Shown: positions 7,555 to 16,708, counted from the first letter of the stretch. The stretch is DNA of 64,000 nucleotides from Pseudomonas sp. CFBP 13711 (GCF_014842265.1 NZ_JACYVI010000010.1:62001-126000), one strand, 5' to 3'. Notes: generated from the letters alone by a model not told the origin. Numbers and translations are program-made.

Positions 7555-8591
7555 CACGGGTTCTCCTGTTGGCGAGGGTCGACCCATTGGTAAAGCAGGT
7601 CGACCAGAATGTTGGCCAGCACATAACCGGCGGCCACCACCAGGCTGATGCCGATGGTCAGCGGCAGGTCCTGGGCTTGCACGGCCTGGTACAACTGACG
7701 TCCGAGGCCCTTGCGGGAGAAGATCACCTCGATCACCACGGCGCCGCTGATCAGCGCGCCGATGGCCCAGCCTGACAGCGAGATGCCCGGCAGCACGGCA
7801 TGACGCAGCGCGTGTTTGAAGCGCACGTTGAAGTCGCTCAGCCCGCGGGTTCTGGCGGTCAACACGAAGGGTTGTTCAAGGGTCAGGTCCAGGGATTCGC
7901 GGGTGACCTGGGCGATGAAACCGGCCAGCGGAATCGCCAATGCGAAAGACGGCAGCACCAGTGTCCGCCAGCCGTCACTGCCCGCCGGCGGAAACAGCCG
8001 CAAGCCAAACGCGAACACGGCCAGCAGCAGAATCCCCAGCCAGAAATGCGGCAGCGCGGCGGATACCGTTTCTGCCAGCGACGCGAGGGTGCTAACCCAG
8101 CGGCGGCGCCCGGCGGTGAGCACCGTCAACGCCAGCACCAGCAGCCACGCCAGCGCCAGGGAGGTGAAGGTCAGTTCCAGCGTCGGCCAGGATTGCTCGG
8201 CGAGCACGCGGGTCACCGGCAGATGCTGGGAATAGGACATCCCCAGATCACCTTGCACCAGCCGCCCGAGGTACAGCGCGTATTGCACGGCCAGCGGTTT
8301 ATCCAGGCCGTATTCGCGGGTGGCCTCGGCGATGGTTTCGGCGGTCGGGTTGCCACTCGGTCCACCGAGGATCGCCAGCACCGGATCGCCGGGCATCAGG
8401 CGCAAGGCGAAGAAGGTCAATGTCGCGACCGCCCACAGCACCAGAATCCCGCCCGCCAGGCGCCACAACGCGCGCTTGCCCAGCCGCTGCAATCGCTCGC
8501 GACGCGGGTTCGCGGACGGCGTCTGAGGGGCGGCCTCAGGGTTGTTGTCCAACGCGTTGGTCAGCCCGTTGCTCGACGCTGTATTGGTCAT
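7554..8591 (-). CDS. ABC permease, DppB type
   Basis: 345 residues, DppB/OppB group. After a variable cytosolic N-terminus (about 50 residues) come the first membrane helix and the family pattern FFALRLMPGDPVLAILGG. Further helices follow, with the EAA-like loop (LTARTRGLSDFNVRFKHALRHAVLP) at about 235-260. The ATG at 8591 overlaps the stop of the binding-protein gene (ATGA); an in-frame ATG four codons earlier is possible but lies inside the upstream gene. Pairs with the DppC-type permease. Confidence 0.9.
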   Translation of the reverse strand: MTNTASSNGLTNALDNNPEAAPQTPSANPRRERLQRLGKRALWRLAGGILVLWAVATLTFFALRLMPGDPVLAILGGPSGNPTAETIAEATREYGLDKPLAVQYALYLGRLVQGDLGMSYSQHLPVTRVLAEQSWPTLELTFTSLALAWLLVLALTVLTAGRRRWVSTLASLAETVSAALPHFWLGILLLAVFAFGLRLFPPAGSDGWRTLVLPSFALAIPLAGFIAQVTRESLDLTLEQPFVLTARTRGLSDFNVRFKHALRHAVLPGISLSGWAIGALISGAVVIEVIFSRKGLGRQLYQAVQAQDLPLTIGISLVVAAGYVLANILVDLLYQWVDPRQQENP

Positions 8592-10273
8592 TTGTTCACC
8601 CATGCGTCATAGAGGTAAGTCACCGCCAGCGAGGTTTCCAGCCGCACGCCCTGGGTGGTTTTGTAGATGCCCAGTCGAGTGCTCTGCGGGTACGTGGTCA
8701 GTTGCAGGTATTGGCGGGAGGCAATCTGTTGCGCCTTGTAATACAGCGCCCGCCGCTGCTCGGCGTCCTGGGTGGCGAGGGCCTGCTGCACCAGCGAGTC
8801 GAACGCCGGGTCGCTGAAGCCGGCGGTGTTCTGGTGGTAGCCACCCACCCCTGCGGGACGAATGAACTCGCTGCCGAAGATGATGCGCAGTACGTCGGCG
8901 GTGTTGGTGTTCCAGTAGCCGAGGCGAATGTCGTAGTCCCAATCGGCCTGGCGCTTGGTCGCCTGCACGTCGCTCATCTGGTCGATGATCAGCTCGAAGC
9001 CGGCTTGCCGCGTGGTCGCCTGGACCTGTTCCCATAGGGTGTATTCGGAGGGTGGCGTGCGGTTGCCCATGACCACGTGAACTTGCAGGCGCTTGCCCTC
9101 CTTCGTCCGATAGCCGTCGCTGTCCCGTTGGGTCCAGCCGGCCTGATCGAGCAGTTGTGCAGCCCTGGCAGGGTCGTAATCCTGGGCGTGCTGGAAGTCC
9201 GGGCTGTAGAAGCGGGTGGCCGGGCTCAAGGGTCCGCCTGCGCGAGGGAATTCATTGAAGTACACACTTTTCAGGGCGCCATCGATGTCGGCGCTGCGCA
9301 CGAACGCTTCGCGCACCTTGAGGTCGTTGAACGGCGCGCGGGTGATGTTCAGCGTGCCGTTGGTGGGGTTGCCGGGGCGCTGGGCGATGATCAGTTGCAG
9401 GTCGGGATTGCGTCGGGCCGCTTCATGGGATTCCGGGGGCAGCGCCTCGATGACGTCAACTTCACCGGCCTGCAGCGAGGCGAAGCGCACCGAGGGCTCC
9501 TGGATGAATTTCCAGACCACGCGGTCCAGCCAGGCCGGGCCCTGATGTTTGGCGGTGGGCGGCGCCCAGTTGTAGTCGGGGTTGCGCACCAGTTCGACCT
9601 GGCTCTGGCGGTCCCAGCGAACGATTTTGAAGGGGCCGCTGCCGACCGGGCTTTCGCAGTTGGTGTCACGGGGGCGCTGAAGGGCCGTCGGGGATTCGAT
9701 GCCGAGGAAGCCCTGTGCGAGCACTTCGAGGAAGGCGGCATAGGGCGTCGCGAGGTGGACGACGGCGGTGTCGGCGTCGATCACGTCGGTGCTGCGGTAT
9801 TGGCGAATGTAGCCGCCCGCTGTACTGGACTGGGTTTTGGGATTGGCCATGTGGTCGAGGTTGGCTTTGACCGCGGCTGCGTTGAACGGGGTGCCGTCGG
9901 TAAAGTGCACGTCGTTGCGCAGGTGGAAGGTGTAGGTCAGGCCGTCGTCGGAGATTTCCCAGCTTTTCGCAAGCCAGGGGCCGATGCGGCCTTCGGCGTC
10001 CATGGAGACGAGTGAGTCGAGGTACTGTTGGCCGATGAACACTTGGGGCATGTCGCCGGCGACGTGGGGGTCGAGGCAGGTCGGTTCGCGGTCGGTGGCA
10101 TAGACGAGTGTGCCGCCTTTGACGGGTTGTTCGCTGCGGGTGACGGTGGAGGTGCTTTGTCCGCAGCCGAGCATGAGGCTGCAGAGGGTGGCCACGCCGA
10201 GGATGGCGGTGGGTTGGGTCCACGACCGGGGCCGAGGGTCGGGCAGTCGCAATGTGGGGGCGCGTTCTCGCAT
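8588..10273 (-). CDS. Lipoprotein substrate-binding protein, ABC peptide/opine class (SBP family 5)
   Basis: 561 residues. It has a lipoprotein signal peptide with lipobox LMLG-Cys (Cys37). The mature protein fits family-5 solute-binding proteins: GGTLVYATDREPTCLDPH near the mature start, then GLTYTFHLRNDVHFTDGTPF and FVRSADIDGALKSVYFNE. The chosen start (ATG 10273) has AGGA a few bases upstream; a further in-frame ATG upstream lacks one. First gene of the transporter part; overlaps the next permease by four bases. The cargo is likely an organosulfur compound given the flanking LLM and SfnB-like enzymes (inference). Confidence 0.88.
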   Translation of the reverse strand: MRERAPTLRLPDPRPRSWTQPTAILGVATLCSLMLGCGQSTSTVTRSEQPVKGGTLVYATDREPTCLDPHVAGDMPQVFIGQQYLDSLVSMDAEGRIGPWLAKSWEISDDGLTYTFHLRNDVHFTDGTPFNAAAVKANLDHMANPKTQSSTAGGYIRQYRSTDVIDADTAVVHLATPYAAFLEVLAQGFLGIESPTALQRPRDTNCESPVGSGPFKIVRWDRQSQVELVRNPDYNWAPPTAKHQGPAWLDRVVWKFIQEPSVRFASLQAGEVDVIEALPPESHEAARRNPDLQLIIAQRPGNPTNGTLNITRAPFNDLKVREAFVRSADIDGALKSVYFNEFPRAGGPLSPATRFYSPDFQHAQDYDPARAAQLLDQAGWTQRDSDGYRTKEGKRLQVHVVMGNRTPPSEYTLWEQVQATTRQAGFELIIDQMSDVQATKRQADWDYDIRLGYWNTNTADVLRIIFGSEFIRPAGVGGYHQNTAGFSDPAFDSLVQQALATQDAEQRRALYYKAQQIASRQYLQLTTYPQSTRLGIYKTTQGVRLETSLAVTYLYDAWVNK

Positions 10274-10925
10274 GGGTCCTGATGCCTTTGGTCCGGGATC
10301 AGGGTCATTGCACAAGGCATGCCGGGTTTTTCCAGCGGTAAATGCGGTGTGTCAGGCGGGTTTCGGGTTGCTGGCGGGGCAATTTGTGTGGCGGGTGTTG
10401 GTGGGGCAACAGCTCGGCTCTTTTTTTGGCTGCGCCGCGAGATCAAGATCAAAAGCGTCTGCCTGGGGGCAGACCGTTTCGCCTTCGGCGAGTTACTTGG
10501 AAAAGTCGAAAGTCGCACCATCCCCAAGTAACCAAGGGTGCTTGCTCCTGGTTGGGCCCTTCGTTCCTCAGGGTTCCTTCACTCCGGTCCCGCTCCGTGG
10601 GCCCGCCGCCATCCATGGCGGGGGGCGGCTCTCGCGGCATCCATGCCGCTCGGCCCACTCCGCGAAACCTGCGTTCAGCCTGCACCCAAGTCGCGATTGG
10701 CGGTGTCTGGACCTTTTGTGTTTGAAGATCAAGATCAAGAGCAGATCAACGGCTTCCCGGCTGAAGCCGGTCCCACTGACTGTACGCGTGCTTTTGTAGG
10801 ACTGGCTTTAGCCAGGAAGAGGCCAGTTCAGGCGCCGGTATTTTTCGGGACGCAGCGCTGCTTTTGTGGGAGCGAGCTTGCTCGCGAATGCGGTATCCGA
10901 TTCACTCGGGTCGCGCATGGAACGG
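10274..10925. repeat. Repeat-filled gap splitting the sulfur gene run
   Basis: 650 bases with no gene. It holds structured repeat arm C (10440-10750), a CCGGCT/AGCCGG REP pair (about 10751-10822) and a single GAGCGAGCTTGCTCGC REP (about 10867-10889). The order and the linking sequence (AAGAGGCCAGTTCAGGCGCC) match the left half of the composite at 37255, so this looks like a truncated third composite. Confidence 0.8.
10440..10750 (+). repeat. Long structured repeat arm C
   Basis: Same layout as arms A, B, D and E: AGATCAAGATC start, GTCTGCC/GGCAGAC hairpin, TTCGCCTTCGGCGAG, paired AGTTACTT / AAGTAACC, GCGGCAT-CC-ATGCCGC. The variable hairpin here is CCGCCAT-CC-ATGGCGG, as in arm E, not the GGACAT-CC-ATGTCC form of arm A. 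Confidence 0.8.
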
Positions 10926-12326
10926 TCACCCCGGAAACCGCAACGGCTTCGCCGGGTGACTCAATGCGGCCGGGTCGCGGTAGCGGGCGCCGAAGTGGTC
11001 GTTGGGCAGGCGTGACTGCCCCGCGCCGAAGAGGCGTTCGCGCAGGGTTTCGCCTTCGGTGTAGGACTCACGGAAACGACCCCGGCGGCGCAATTCCGGG
11101 ATGACCAGTTCGATGAAGTCGCGGGCCGTTTCAAAGGACAGGTACTGGCGCAAGTTGATGCCGTCGATGCCATCGACGTCGAGCCATTTTTCGATTTCGT
11201 CAGCGACCACCGTCGGTGTGCCAGCCACAAAGAAGCGTTCGCGGTTGAAACCTTCCAGCTGACCGATTACGTCACCCACCCGCAGGTGGGGTTTGAAGCG
11301 GGATAGGCTTTGCCAGCCTTTGACCTCGCGTTCGATCAGCTCGCTGATCAGCGTGTCGCGCGGGTACGCGGTGAGGTCCACTGCCATTTGTGCATGGGCC
11401 AGTGACGCCTCGACGCTCATTAATTTGCGGTAGTCGTCGAGCTTCTGGCTGACCTCCGCATCGGTGCGGCCCACGATTACGCCGGCCATGACGATGAATT
11501 TCAGGCCGGCGGGATCACGCCCGTGAGCAAGGGCTTTTTGGCGCATGGCCTCGATATTCCCGCGCACCGCCGCCGTGTCCATGCCGCCGGTGAACACCAC
11601 TTCAGCATGCCGCCCGGCGAACTCCATGCCTGCTGGCGAACCGGTGGCCTGGTACAGCACCGGTGTGCGCTGTCGCGACGGCTGACAGAGATGCGGGCCG
11701 GCGACTTTGAAATGCTCCCCGACGTGATCGATGTAGCGCACTTTGCTCGGGTCGGTGTAGATCCGCCGCTCACGGTCCTGGATCACCGAGTCGTCGTCCC
11801 AGGAGCCCTCCCAGAGTTTGTACAGCACGTCCAGGTACTCGTCGGCGATCTCGTAGCGGTGGTCGTGAACCACTTCCGTGTCGTGGCCGAAGTTGCGCGC
11901 GGCATTGGGCAGGTAGGAGGTGACGATGTTCCAGCCCACCCGCCCCTTGGTCAGATGGTCGAGGGTGCTCATGCGCCGGGCGAAGGCGAATGGCGGCTCG
12001 TAGGTGGTGGAAAACGTCGCACCGAATCCGAGGTTTTTGGTCACGGCGGCCATGGCCGGAATCACCAGCAGCGGGTCGTTGCTGGGGATCTGCATGGCTT
12101 CGCGCAACGCCGTTTCCGGACCGTCACGAAACGCATCGTACGTGCCGATCACGTCCGCCAGAAACACCCCGTCGAAGGTGCCGTATTCCAGCAACTGGGC
12201 GAGCTCCGTCCAGTAGTCCAGATCATTGAAGCGGTGCCGGTTGTTGTCCGGGTGCACCCATAAACCGTGGACGATGTGGCTGACGCAGTTCATTTCGAAC
12301 AGATTGACATGCAGTTGCTTGGGCAC
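10926..12326 (-). CDS. LLM-class FMN-dependent monooxygenase (NtaA/SnaA/DszA family)
   Basis: 466 residues, two-component flavin monooxygenase family that includes DszA, NtaA and DmoA. Supporting segments: LHVNLFEMNCVSHIVHGLW at the start; SNDPLLVIPAMAAVTKNLGFG, which leads into a flavin-site barrel strand; GRVGWNIVTSY and NFG, typical of the family; and the C-terminal GTPTVVADEIEKW...DGINLR. It probably oxidises an organosulfur substrate using FMNH2 from an unlinked reductase. I chose the GTG at 12326 because AAAGGAG precedes it by eight bases; an in-frame ATG seven codons earlier would place the ribosome site inside the gene. It is separated from its likely partners by the repeat block. Confidence 0.87.
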   Translation of the reverse strand: MPKQLHVNLFEMNCVSHIVHGLWVHPDNNRHRFNDLDYWTELAQLLEYGTFDGVFLADVIGTYDAFRDGPETALREAMQIPSNDPLLVIPAMAAVTKNLGFGATFSTTYEPPFAFARRMSTLDHLTKGRVGWNIVTSYLPNAARNFGHDTEVVHDHRYEIADEYLDVLYKLWEGSWDDDSVIQDRERRIYTDPSKVRYIDHVGEHFKVAGPHLCQPSRQRTPVLYQATGSPAGMEFAGRHAEVVFTGGMDTAAVRGNIEAMRQKALAHGRDPAGLKFIVMAGVIVGRTDAEVSQKLDDYRKLMSVEASLAHAQMAVDLTAYPRDTLISELIEREVKGWQSLSRFKPHLRVGDVIGQLEGFNRERFFVAGTPTVVADEIEKWLDVDGIDGINLRQYLSFETARDFIELVIPELRRRGRFRESYTEGETLRERLFGAGQSRLPNDHFGARYRDPAALSHPAKPLRFPG

Positions 12327-12651
12327 TGCGCTGACTCCTTTATTCATACGCTGCTCATCCGGCGCTTGCCTCGTTTTGCGGACCTTTGATACCGCGTGTT
12401 CCCTGTGTGCAATGCAGCGAACATGCCACGGCTGATCTGCGGGTGAGGCCTGGGAAAAAGGTCATTTAATACCGGGCCATAACGGCGCCGGACATGCGAG
12501 TCTGTCTGCCCAGCCACAGACTGTTTAACCGCTGTTGAATAGTCGTTCCCGGCTAGAGTGGAAAAATCGGCCGGACGTGACGGTGTATCAGGGGGATGGC
12601 GTCGACGGCTGCCGGCGTGTTGAATGTGGGCAATGGACAGGTGAGAAAAAT
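12327..12651. promoter_or_regulatory. Divergent intergenic region, monooxygenase / methyltransferase
   Basis: About 325 bases between two divergent genes. It must hold both promoters. I see no clear operator, CysB-type site or sigma-54 box by eye, and no convincing small gene. Confidence 0.35.
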
Positions 12652-13383
12652 ATGGCGCAGAACATCTACGACAACCCGGATTTCTTTGAGGGCTACAGCC
12701 AGCTGTCTCGCTCCATCGACGGCTTGGCCGGCGCGCCGGAATGGCCGGCATTACGCGCGCTGCTCCCTGATCTGCAAGGCCACGACGTGCTGGATCTGGG
12801 CTGCGGCTACGGCTGGTTTTCGCGCTGGGCAGCCGAGCACGGTGCACGCAGCGTGCTCGGACTGGACCTCTCGGAAATGATGCTGCAGCGGGCCATTGAA
12901 GCAGGCCACCATGAACGCATCAGTTACCGGCGGGAAGACCTGGAGCATGTGCAGCTCCCATTGGCGCGTTTCAGCCTGGCGTTCAGCTCGCTGGCGTTTC
13001 ATTACATCGTTGACCTGGGTGCGTTGCTGCGCAGCATCCATGACGCATTGATCCCCGGTGGCCGTCTGGTGTTTTCCATCGAGCACCCGGTGTTCATGGC
13101 GTCCTTGCAGCCGCAGTGGATCGTCGACTCCCAGGGCCGCAAAGTCTGGCCGGTGGATCATTACCAGGCGGAAGGCCCGCGAAGCACCGACTGGCTGAGT
13201 CCCGGGGTCATCAAACAACACCGCACAATGGGCACGCTGCTCAATCTGCTCATCGCCAGCGGATTTACCCTCAACCATGTCAACGAATGGGGACCTTCGG
13301 CCCAGGACCTCATCGACCGCCCCGCCATGGCTGACGAAATTCACCGGCCGATGATGCTGATTGTGGCGGCCACGCGCTCGTGA
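12652..13383 (+). CDS. Class I SAM-dependent methyltransferase
   Basis: 243 residues. Motif I is clear (DVLDLGCGYGWFSRWA, about 44-59), followed by the acidic end of strand 2 (VLGLDLSEMM) and the REDLEHVQLP segment that binds the adenine side. FSIEHPVFMA is also conserved in this group. The methyl acceptor is not evident. The start ATG has AGGTGA upstream at slightly long spacing; the frame is open for another 39 codons upstream without support. A stand-alone gene, divergent from the monooxygenase and followed by a REP doublet. Confidence 0.82.
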   Translation: MAQNIYDNPDFFEGYSQLSRSIDGLAGAPEWPALRALLPDLQGHDVLDLGCGYGWFSRWAAEHGARSVLGLDLSEMMLQRAIEAGHHERISYRREDLEHVQLPLARFSLAFSSLAFHYIVDLGALLRSIHDALIPGGRLVFSIEHPVFMASLQPQWIVDSQGRKVWPVDHYQAEGPRSTDWLSPGVIKQHRTMGTLLNLLIASGFTLNHVNEWGPSAQDLIDRPAMADEIHRPMMLIVAATRS

Positions 13384-13582
13384 TCGGCTTTTAAAGGGGC
13401 TACCTGGCAGGACCGACTTATGCCGGGAATTCACTGGTCACGCTGCAAACGTGAGGGTGTTCATGCCGGCCTCTTCCCGGCTGAAGCCGGTCCCACTAAA
13501 AGCACCGCGTGTCCCGGCAGGAACGGCTTCAGCCGGGAAAGCGTCAGACTTCACACCGGACAGCTGATGTCGAGTGGACTAT
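13384..13582. repeat. REP doublet between methyltransferase and hipA
   Basis: TTCCCGGCTGAAGCCGGTCC (about 13472-13492) faces ACGGCTTCAGCCGGGAA (about 13523-13541). A CCGGCT-type REPIN between convergent genes; nothing else seen. Confidence 0.75.
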
Positions 13583-14856
13583 TTATCCGCGCAATAACGC
13601 GACGTTTTCATCAATCCGTGCCTGAAGCATCGCCAGGGTTTCCGGCGTGATAAGCCCCGGGCTGGTCTGTTCGGCGATCGCGGCGAACTGAGTCGCCACA
13701 TCACAAATCCCGTCAATCATCCCGCCCGCTTTCTCCGCTGACACCTCGGCCTCATCGGCAAGCCGAAGCATCGCTTTACGCTCAATCGACAGCGCCTCAC
13801 CCAGCACGTCCATCTGGTGATATCCCCCCGGCCCTTCGCAGAAGGTCACGTCGTAGGCCGGCGCCAGGGTCCAGGTGCCGGACGCCGACATGAGGTAGGC
13901 AAAGTTCTTCGGATGATCGTCGCGGTTGTTGAACGCCACGTTGAACACCGCACGCTCGAAGGCGATAGCTTTCTCGCGGACGTCGTTGGTGCAGAGTTGC
14001 GTCGCGCGCAGGAAGTTGACGTAGTCCAGCGACCCGGGCGAGGTGTAGTCCGCGCCAGTGAACGCGGCGAGGCTTTGCATCGGCACTCGCTTGCCCTGGA
14101 TCCGGTCGAAGCGTCGGCTGGCGAACGCCGCCAGGCCATCGGGCAAGATGAAATGCTGAGTGTCAGGCGTATTGATGCCACACAGACGCAGGCACTGGGC
14201 ATAGACCATCTCGATAGCGCAGACCTCGGCGTGTTCGCCTTTGGCCGGAAACTTGATCAGCCAGGCTTCGAAACCCGGTGTCGCGGCGGTGGTGAAGGCG
14301 CCTGTTTCGGGATCGCGGTAGACCAGCGCCTTGGGTCGCGCCCCCTGGGGCGAGCCGCCGACCCGCATCAGCGTGTGCAGGAATTCTCCGCCGTCACCCT
14401 GGACCACTTCCAGAATCTCGGCGGCCAGCAACTCGATGGGCACATGGGCCTGGGGCTCCAGTCCCTCGGGCGCGACTGGCTCGAATGACATTGCACCCAT
14501 GGCCGTATTCCCGATGTAGGCCAGCCGCTCCAGCGGTCCGATGCGCGCCGCATTGAGCTGACGACGCCTGAACAAGCGGTCCATCAGCAGCATCCCCCAA
14601 CCATCCGGCAACGCGTCATAGACCGGCCCCGGCAGACCGAGTTGGTGGGCGGCGAAGCCACGGCGCAGGCGCGGCGCAGGCGCGGACCCTCCAGCGGAAG
14701 CGTGTAACCCGACAGTTCCAGGCCCCTGGACCGGGCCTCGTCGCTGTACTCGAAAACAATCTGCGGACGCCCGGTGATGGCCGTCGTCGACACTAACGTA
14801 CCCCACAGCCAGCGCTCGTCCCAGCCGTTGTAATACACTTCGACCTGCTCAAGCAT
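13583..14856 (-). pseudogene. hipA: HipA-family kinase toxin, frameshifted by an 11-bp tandem duplication
   Basis: A HipA serine/threonine kinase of about 420 residues once one frameshift is removed. N-terminal part (from ATG 14856): VYYNGWDERWLWGTLV, then LPLEGPRLRR. The frame breaks at 14662-14683, where GGCGCAGGCGC occurs twice in perfect tandem. Deleting one copy continues the frame into GFAAHQLGLPGPVYDALPDGW, IGNTAMGAMSFEP, the lysine-containing KFPAKGEHAEVCAIE and the catalytic loop NNRDDHPKNFAYLM, so the active-site residues are intact in the second part. As read here, the first frame would end after about 90 residues with an unrelated tail. Overlaps the HipB-like gene by eight bases. 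Could be decay, a phase switch or an assembly error. Confidence 0.85.
14662..14683. repeat. Perfect 11-bp tandem duplication inside hipA
   Basis: GGCGCAGGCGC at 14662-14672 and again at 14673-14683. The insertion of 11 bases (not a multiple of 3) is the only lesion I see in hipA. Confidence 0.92.
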
Positions 14857-15163
14857 CGCCCGACTTCCTTATACGTTGGCGCTCGGCAGCGGCCTCGTAG
14901 CGGCGAATGTCATCCAGGCTGTCGAGCCTGGGCATGAACAGCCCTTCCAGCTCCTTGGTTCGGCCGAGGACCATGGCCACGCGCACCAGATTTTCGAAGC
15001 TGACATTGCGCCCGGCTTCGAGATTTGAAACGGTATTGACGCCTACGCCGGCGCGGCTGGCGACGTCGGCCTGGGTCATCTGCAGCGCAAGGCGCTCGGC
15101 GCGTAACCGGGCGCAGAGGCGATCGACGATTTCATCGGGCTTGCTGAAGCTTAAATCCAACAT
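14849..15163 (-). CDS. hipB: HipB-like helix-turn-helix antitoxin/regulator
   Basis: 104 residues, Xre/Cro-type helix-turn-helix at about 17-72: LRAERLALQMTQADVASRAG, then VGVNTVSNLEAGRNVSFENLVRVA. In HipBA modules this protein neutralises HipA and represses the operon. It overlaps the hipA start by eight bases, as expected for the pair. I chose ATG 15163 (MLDLSFSKPDE); a longer frame upstream lacks a better ribosome site. With hipA frameshifted, it may now act only as a regulator. Candidate operators lie just upstream. Confidence 0.85.
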   Translation of the reverse strand: MLDLSFSKPDEIVDRLCARLRAERLALQMTQADVASRAGVGVNTVSNLEAGRNVSFENLVRVAMVLGRTKELEGLFMPRLDSLDDIRRYEAAAERQRIRKSGDA

Positions 15164-15232
15164 GAGCGTGAGTCGCCTGTGTGCCTGTGACGCGAGCAAG
15201 TATGAGTCAGACCACCCTCAAGCTCAACCTAC

Positions 15233-15300
15233 ATAAATCCATTTTAATGGGGCTTATCTTCGTTTAACGCACATAAGACCCAAGATAATGGATTTATCTT
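15233..15300. promoter_or_regulatory. Candidate HipB operators between hipBA and mexEF
   Basis: ATAAATCCATT (15233-15243) and its exact inverse AATGGATTTAT (15287-15297), plus a perfect 7-bp-armed palindrome AAGATAA-TGGAT-TTATCTT (15282-15300) and an extra TTATCTT half-site (15254-15260). AT-rich, 70-135 bases upstream of the hipB start. Clustered palindromes are what autoregulated HipB-type operators look like; that they bind HipB is inference. Confidence 0.55.
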
Positions 15301-15454
15301 AAAGCGCATCAGGACGGTGCGACGAATCGATTGCAGACCTTTTATCACGCCGAACATCATTACGACTGATAGTTACCTTCGCGTCATTCGATTCGTGCAA
15401 TAACACCCCCGAGAACATCATCCGCCCATCTCAATAACATCGGCGGATTCTCCC

Positions 15455-16696
15455 ATGCTTCAGTCTTTAACTCCTTTGCGCTATCCCCTCGCCGCGTTGA
15501 CCCTTGTGGTCATCAGCGCGTGCGGCCGGACGCCTGAAGCGACCGTTGCGCCGGCGGCGGCGAAAGTCAACGTGGCCAAGGTGATCGAGCAACCGGTCAA
15601 CGAGTGGGACGAAGTCACCGCCCGCCTCGAATCGCCGGAAACCGTTCAGGTGCGCCCGCGTGTTTCAGGCCAGATCGATTCGGTGGCTTTCACTGACGGC
15701 GAGCTGGTGAAAAAAGGCGACCTGCTGTTCCAGATCGACCCGCGCCCGTTTGAAGCGGAAGTGCATCGTCTGGAAGCGCAACTGCAGCAGTCCAAGGCTG
15801 CTGCCCAGCGCAGCACCAATGAAGCCCAGCGTGGCGAACGCCTGCGCACCAACAATGCGATCTCCGCCGAACTCGCCGATTCGCGCACCACCACCGCCCA
15901 GGAATCCAAAGCTGCCGTTGCCGCCATCCAGGCACAGCTTGATCTGGCGCGCCTGAACCTGAGCTTCACCCGCGTCACTGCGCCGATCACCGGCCGGGTC
16001 AGCCGCGCCGAAATCACCGCCGGCAACATCGTCACCGCCGATCAGACCATCCTCACCAGCCTGGTGTCGACCGACAAGGTCTACGCCTACTTCGACGCCG
16101 ACGAGCGCGTGTTCCTCAAGTACAACCAGCTGGCCCGCGACGGCAAGCGCGGCGCGACCACGCCGGTGTACATGGGCCTGTCCAACGAGGCGGAAAACCC
16201 GCACCTGGGTCAGATGAACTTCGTCGACAACCAGGTCAATCCGCGCACCGGCACCATCCGTGGCCGCGCCGTGTTCGACAACAGCAAGGGCGAATACACC
16301 CCGGGCCTGTACGCACGCCTGAAGCTCGTCGGCAGCGGCACCTACTCGGCCATGCTGATCAAGGACGAAGCGGTCGGCACCGACCTGGGCAAGAAATTCG
16401 TGCTGGTGGTCGACAAGGACAACAAGGCGATCTACCGCAGCGTCGAGCTGGGGCCGAAGCTTGAGGGCTTGCGCATCGTGCGCAGCGGCCTGGGCAAAGA
16501 CGACCGCATCGTCGTCACCGGTCTGCAGCGCGTGCGTCCGGGGTCGCCGGTTGACCCGCAAGACACGCCGATGGCCAGCGCCGAAACACTCACCGCACTG
16601 CAACAACAACGCCAGGCGCTCGAAGCCAGCAACACACCCAAGGCGCAGCCGAAGCTGGACGCCAAGGTGGCTGCTTCCGCCACGCCACGCGGTTAA
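15455..16696 (+). CDS. mexE: RND efflux membrane-fusion protein, MexE type
   Basis: 413 residues, periplasmic adaptor of a tripartite drug pump. Lipoprotein-like signal with Cys23 (ISAC). The first half of the lipoyl domain (RPRVSGQIDSVAFTDGELVKKGDLLFQIDPR) leads into a coiled-coil hairpin (about 95-165, EVHRLEAQLQQSKAAAQRST), then the second lipoyl half (LNLSFTRVTAPITGRVSRAEI), a beta barrel and a C-terminal Ala/Gln-rich tail. First gene of a three-gene operon. Usually mexT (LysR) sits upstream of mexEF-oprN; here the neighbour is hipBA. Confidence 0.88.
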   Translation: MLQSLTPLRYPLAALTLVVISACGRTPEATVAPAAAKVNVAKVIEQPVNEWDEVTARLESPETVQVRPRVSGQIDSVAFTDGELVKKGDLLFQIDPRPFEAEVHRLEAQLQQSKAAAQRSTNEAQRGERLRTNNAISAELADSRTTTAQESKAAVAAIQAQLDLARLNLSFTRVTAPITGRVSRAEITAGNIVTADQTILTSLVSTDKVYAYFDADERVFLKYNQLARDGKRGATTPVYMGLSNEAENPHLGQMNFVDNQVNPRTGTIRGRAVFDNSKGEYTPGLYARLKLVGSGTYSAMLIKDEAVGTDLGKKFVLVVDKDNKAIYRSVELGPKLEGLRIVRSGLGKDDRIVVTGLQRVRPGSPVDPQDTPMASAETLTALQQQRQALEASNTPKAQPKLDAKVAASATPRG

Positions 16697-16708
16697 GGGA
16701 CACACACG

